Assembly: GCA_003133205.1 (NCBI GenBank)
Contig: PKWK01000239.1
Coordinates: 1-35,797, forward strand
Reading direction: 5' to 3'
Length of the DNA stretch: 35,797 bases
Origin: Granulicella sp.
GTDB taxonomy: Bacteria > Acidobacteriota > Terriglobia > Terriglobales > Acidobacteriaceae
A program made the position numbers and the translations under genes. The notes under the pieces are model-generated. The model was not told the origin of the DNA, searched no databases, and saw only the letters and a list, made by a program, of their open reading frames with translations. Positions 34,625 to 35,797 of the stretch are shown here, in pieces; within the stretch, counting starts at the first letter, position 1; each line of letters starts with the position of its first letter.

Positions 34625-35359
34625 TTACCAACTACCGCGCTCGCCGAATATTTCGATAACGTGACCAAGTCTCTCCGACCCTTTGAGCCAGTTGACTTGC
34701 AGACCAGTCTCGACCCGGTCGGGATCCCCGGCATGGATGCCACGGATCACCTCATCATGCTCCGCTACGGAGAGGTGCAGGTCCTTGATGATGGAACTGG
34801 CATAGAGCCTCCAATAGCGCTCGGTCTGCGGCTCGATGGCTTTGTGCAGCGTGGCCAAGCGGGCTCCCGCACCATACTTAATGATGAGACGGTGGAAAGA
34901 GCGGTCGTTCTCAAAAATCTCTCCCGGGGGGGCGTCGCGATCTTTCGAGATCACTTCAAGCCGATCGTTGAGCTTCTGCAGTTGTGAGCAGAGTTCCTTC
35001 CGCTCGGTCGCCGGCAGGACCGCAACGCCTCGACCAGCAATGCCCTCAAGCCTTCCGATAATGAGGTAAAGCTCATTTGCATCCTCTTTGGTTAGAGGAG
35101 CTACGATCATGCGCGACTTTTTGACGTTGCGGTGCTCAAGAATGTAACCTTCACGCTGTAGCCAGTGGATGGCTCCGCGGACGGGCGTCCTGCTCATGTT
35201 CAAGCGTTCCGCTAGTTCCGCCTCAAGTATCCAGGTGCCCGGCGAGAGTCTGCCGTGTACGATCAATTCTCGTATCTCACGAAACGCCGTGAGCAAGCTG
35301 GTGCCATGTTCGGCCTTTGCTCTGGGACTGCCCGCGCTTAGACTTACTTTTCTCTTCAT
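34625..35359 (-). CDS. GntR-family regulator, FCD (FadR) subfamily
   Basis: I used the ATG at 35359 (244 aa); a TTG at 35383 with GGAG 10 nt upstream is a possible alternative start, giving 252 aa. The N-terminal winged helix has IRELIVHGRLSPGTWILEAELAERLNMSRTPVRGAIHWLQREGYI, the standard GntR pattern. The C-terminal FCD domain shows ELYLIIGRLEGIAG, NDRSFHRLI, and EHDEVIRGIHAGDPDR, with the Asp/His residues that usually hold a metal in this fold. It is divergent from a proline racemase / hydroxyproline epimerase family gene, the usual pairing for a hydroxyproline-pathway regulator. Likely targets are the TGTATNC-cored sites in front of its own gene pair and the peptidase genes to the left; this is an inference from sequence. 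Confidence 0.9.
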   Translation of the reverse strand: MKRKVSLSAGSPRAKAEHGTSLLTAFREIRELIVHGRLSPGTWILEAELAERLNMSRTPVRGAIHWLQREGYILEHRNVKKSRMIVAPLTKEDANELYLIIGRLEGIAGRGVAVLPATERKELCSQLQKLNDRLEVISKDRDAPPGEIFENDRSFHRLIIKYGAGARLATLHKAIEPQTERYWRLYASSIIKDLHLSVAEHDEVIRGIHAGDPDRVETGLQVNWLKGSERLGHVIEIFGERGSW

Positions 35360-35437
35360 CGATAGTTCGGCTGCTGTTGGCAATGGAATTATGCTCCAGT
35401 GTCACTGTATCGCCTTTTTCACTAAAGAGCTGCATGA

Positions 35438-35464
35438 ATTTTGGTTTCCGAATGTATTCAAAAT
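35438..35464. promoter_or_regulatory. Candidate operator between gntR and the racemase/epimerase gene
   Basis: ATTTTG (35438-35443) and CAAAAT (35459-35464) are inverted arms, and GAAT-GT-ATTC (35450-35459) is a second palindrome between them. ATGTATTCAA (35452-35461) matches TTGTATACAA at 8 of 10 positions. A TATTAT (35479-35484) close to the racemase ATG is a weak -10 candidate. Confidence 0.4.
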
Positions 35465-35492
35465 AGTCGACAACGCGGTATTATTGTTTATC

Positions 35493-35797
35493 ATGGAGTT
35501 TTGCCAGCCTGTCGATGTCATCGACTCCCACACTGAGGGTGAGCCGACTCGAGTTGTGATTGCCGGTGGGCCCGATCTCGGTCTTGGGCCCATCTCCGAG
35601 CGCATGCAGAGGTTTTGCACTCAATTCGACCATTTTCGTTCCGCAATCGTGTGTGAACCGCGTGGCTCCGAGGTGGTTGTGGGCGCGTTACTGCTCGATC
35701 CGGTACAACCGGACTCCTCCGCGGCAGTCATATTCTTCAATGATGTCGGCTATCTCGGGATGTGCGGCCACGGAACCATCGGTGTGTTGACCACACT
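35493..35797 (+). CDS. Proline racemase / 4-hydroxyproline epimerase family enzyme (3' end off the window)
   Basis: The frame opens at the ATG at 35493 and runs off the right edge after 101 full codons. The start is supported by family alignment (VIDSHTEGEPTRVV in the first 20 residues); no clear Shine-Dalgarno is seen. CEPRGSEVVVGALLLDP and MCGHGTIGV are family hallmarks, the latter with the first catalytic Cys (Cys91). The second catalytic position lies beyond the window, so proline racemase, 4-hydroxyproline 2-epimerase (two Cys) and trans-3-hydroxyproline dehydratase (Thr at the second site) cannot be separated. The adjacent FCD-type GntR gene favours hydroxyproline catabolism. Confidence 0.88.
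   Translation, partial: MEFCQPVDVIDSHTEGEPTRVVIAGGPDLGLGPISERMQRFCTQFDHFRSAIVCEPRGSEVVVGALLLDPVQPDSSAAVIFFNDVGYLGMCGHGTIGVLTT

Noticed and set aside
1..35797. CRISPR array or mobile element
   Set aside because: There are no regularly spaced repeats and no transposase, recombinase or inverted terminal repeats on either strand.

Overview
The window looks like chromosomal DNA of an Acidobacteriota (Terriglobia / Acidobacteriaceae-like) bacterium. This is an inference from gene style, not from a marker gene. The signs are a 1,314-residue Oar-type TonB-dependent receptor with an N-terminal carboxypeptidase-regulatory domain, very large secreted NHL-propeller / Ig-like proteins with the 'Gly-Leu-Gly-Leu-Leu-Gly + basic cluster + second hydrophobic segment + Thr-Gly-Cys' tail, many secreted glycosidases and peptidases, and G+C-rich coding DNA. 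I see no rRNA, tRNA, CRISPR array, insertion sequence or phage gene.

Region A (1-14308, minus strand) reads as one transcription unit: TonB-dependent receptor, then three giant secreted beta-propeller proteins. The last of these runs off the left edge. A plausible sigma70 promoter lies in front of the receptor (14432-14460), and each junction between genes carries a small hairpin.

Region B (14309-22328, plus strand, divergent from A) is a hemicellulose locus that looks aimed at beta-mannan or acetylated glucomannan. It holds a GH5 endo-glycanase, a GH2 beta-mannosidase, a ROK sugar kinase, a sialate-O-acetylesterase-type (SASA) carbohydrate esterase and a LacI-family regulator. The GH2, kinase and esterase genes are joined by stop/start overlaps. 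A perfect 12-bp LacI-type palindrome sits in the A/B divergent region, so receptor and enzymes may answer to the same regulator.

Region C (22329-23286) has no intact gene. It holds the remains of a small membrane-protein gene broken by an in-frame stop and a frameshift.

Region D (23287-35797) is dominated by secreted peptidases: a DUF885 zinc peptidase (minus), a divergent Tat-exported GH31 glycosidase, a DPP-IV-like S9 peptidase followed closely by an unnamed HExxH metallopeptidase, and an M1 aminopeptidase-like protein. It ends with a GntR/FCD regulator divergent from the start of a proline racemase / 4-hydroxyproline epimerase family gene, cut by the right edge. The intergenic regions of D, and as far as I can see only those, share a TGTATNC-centred element, best seen as TTGTATACAA. 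This suggests a GntR-controlled regulon linking extracellular proline-rich protein digestion to hydroxyproline catabolism. That regulon is the most interesting untested idea in the window.
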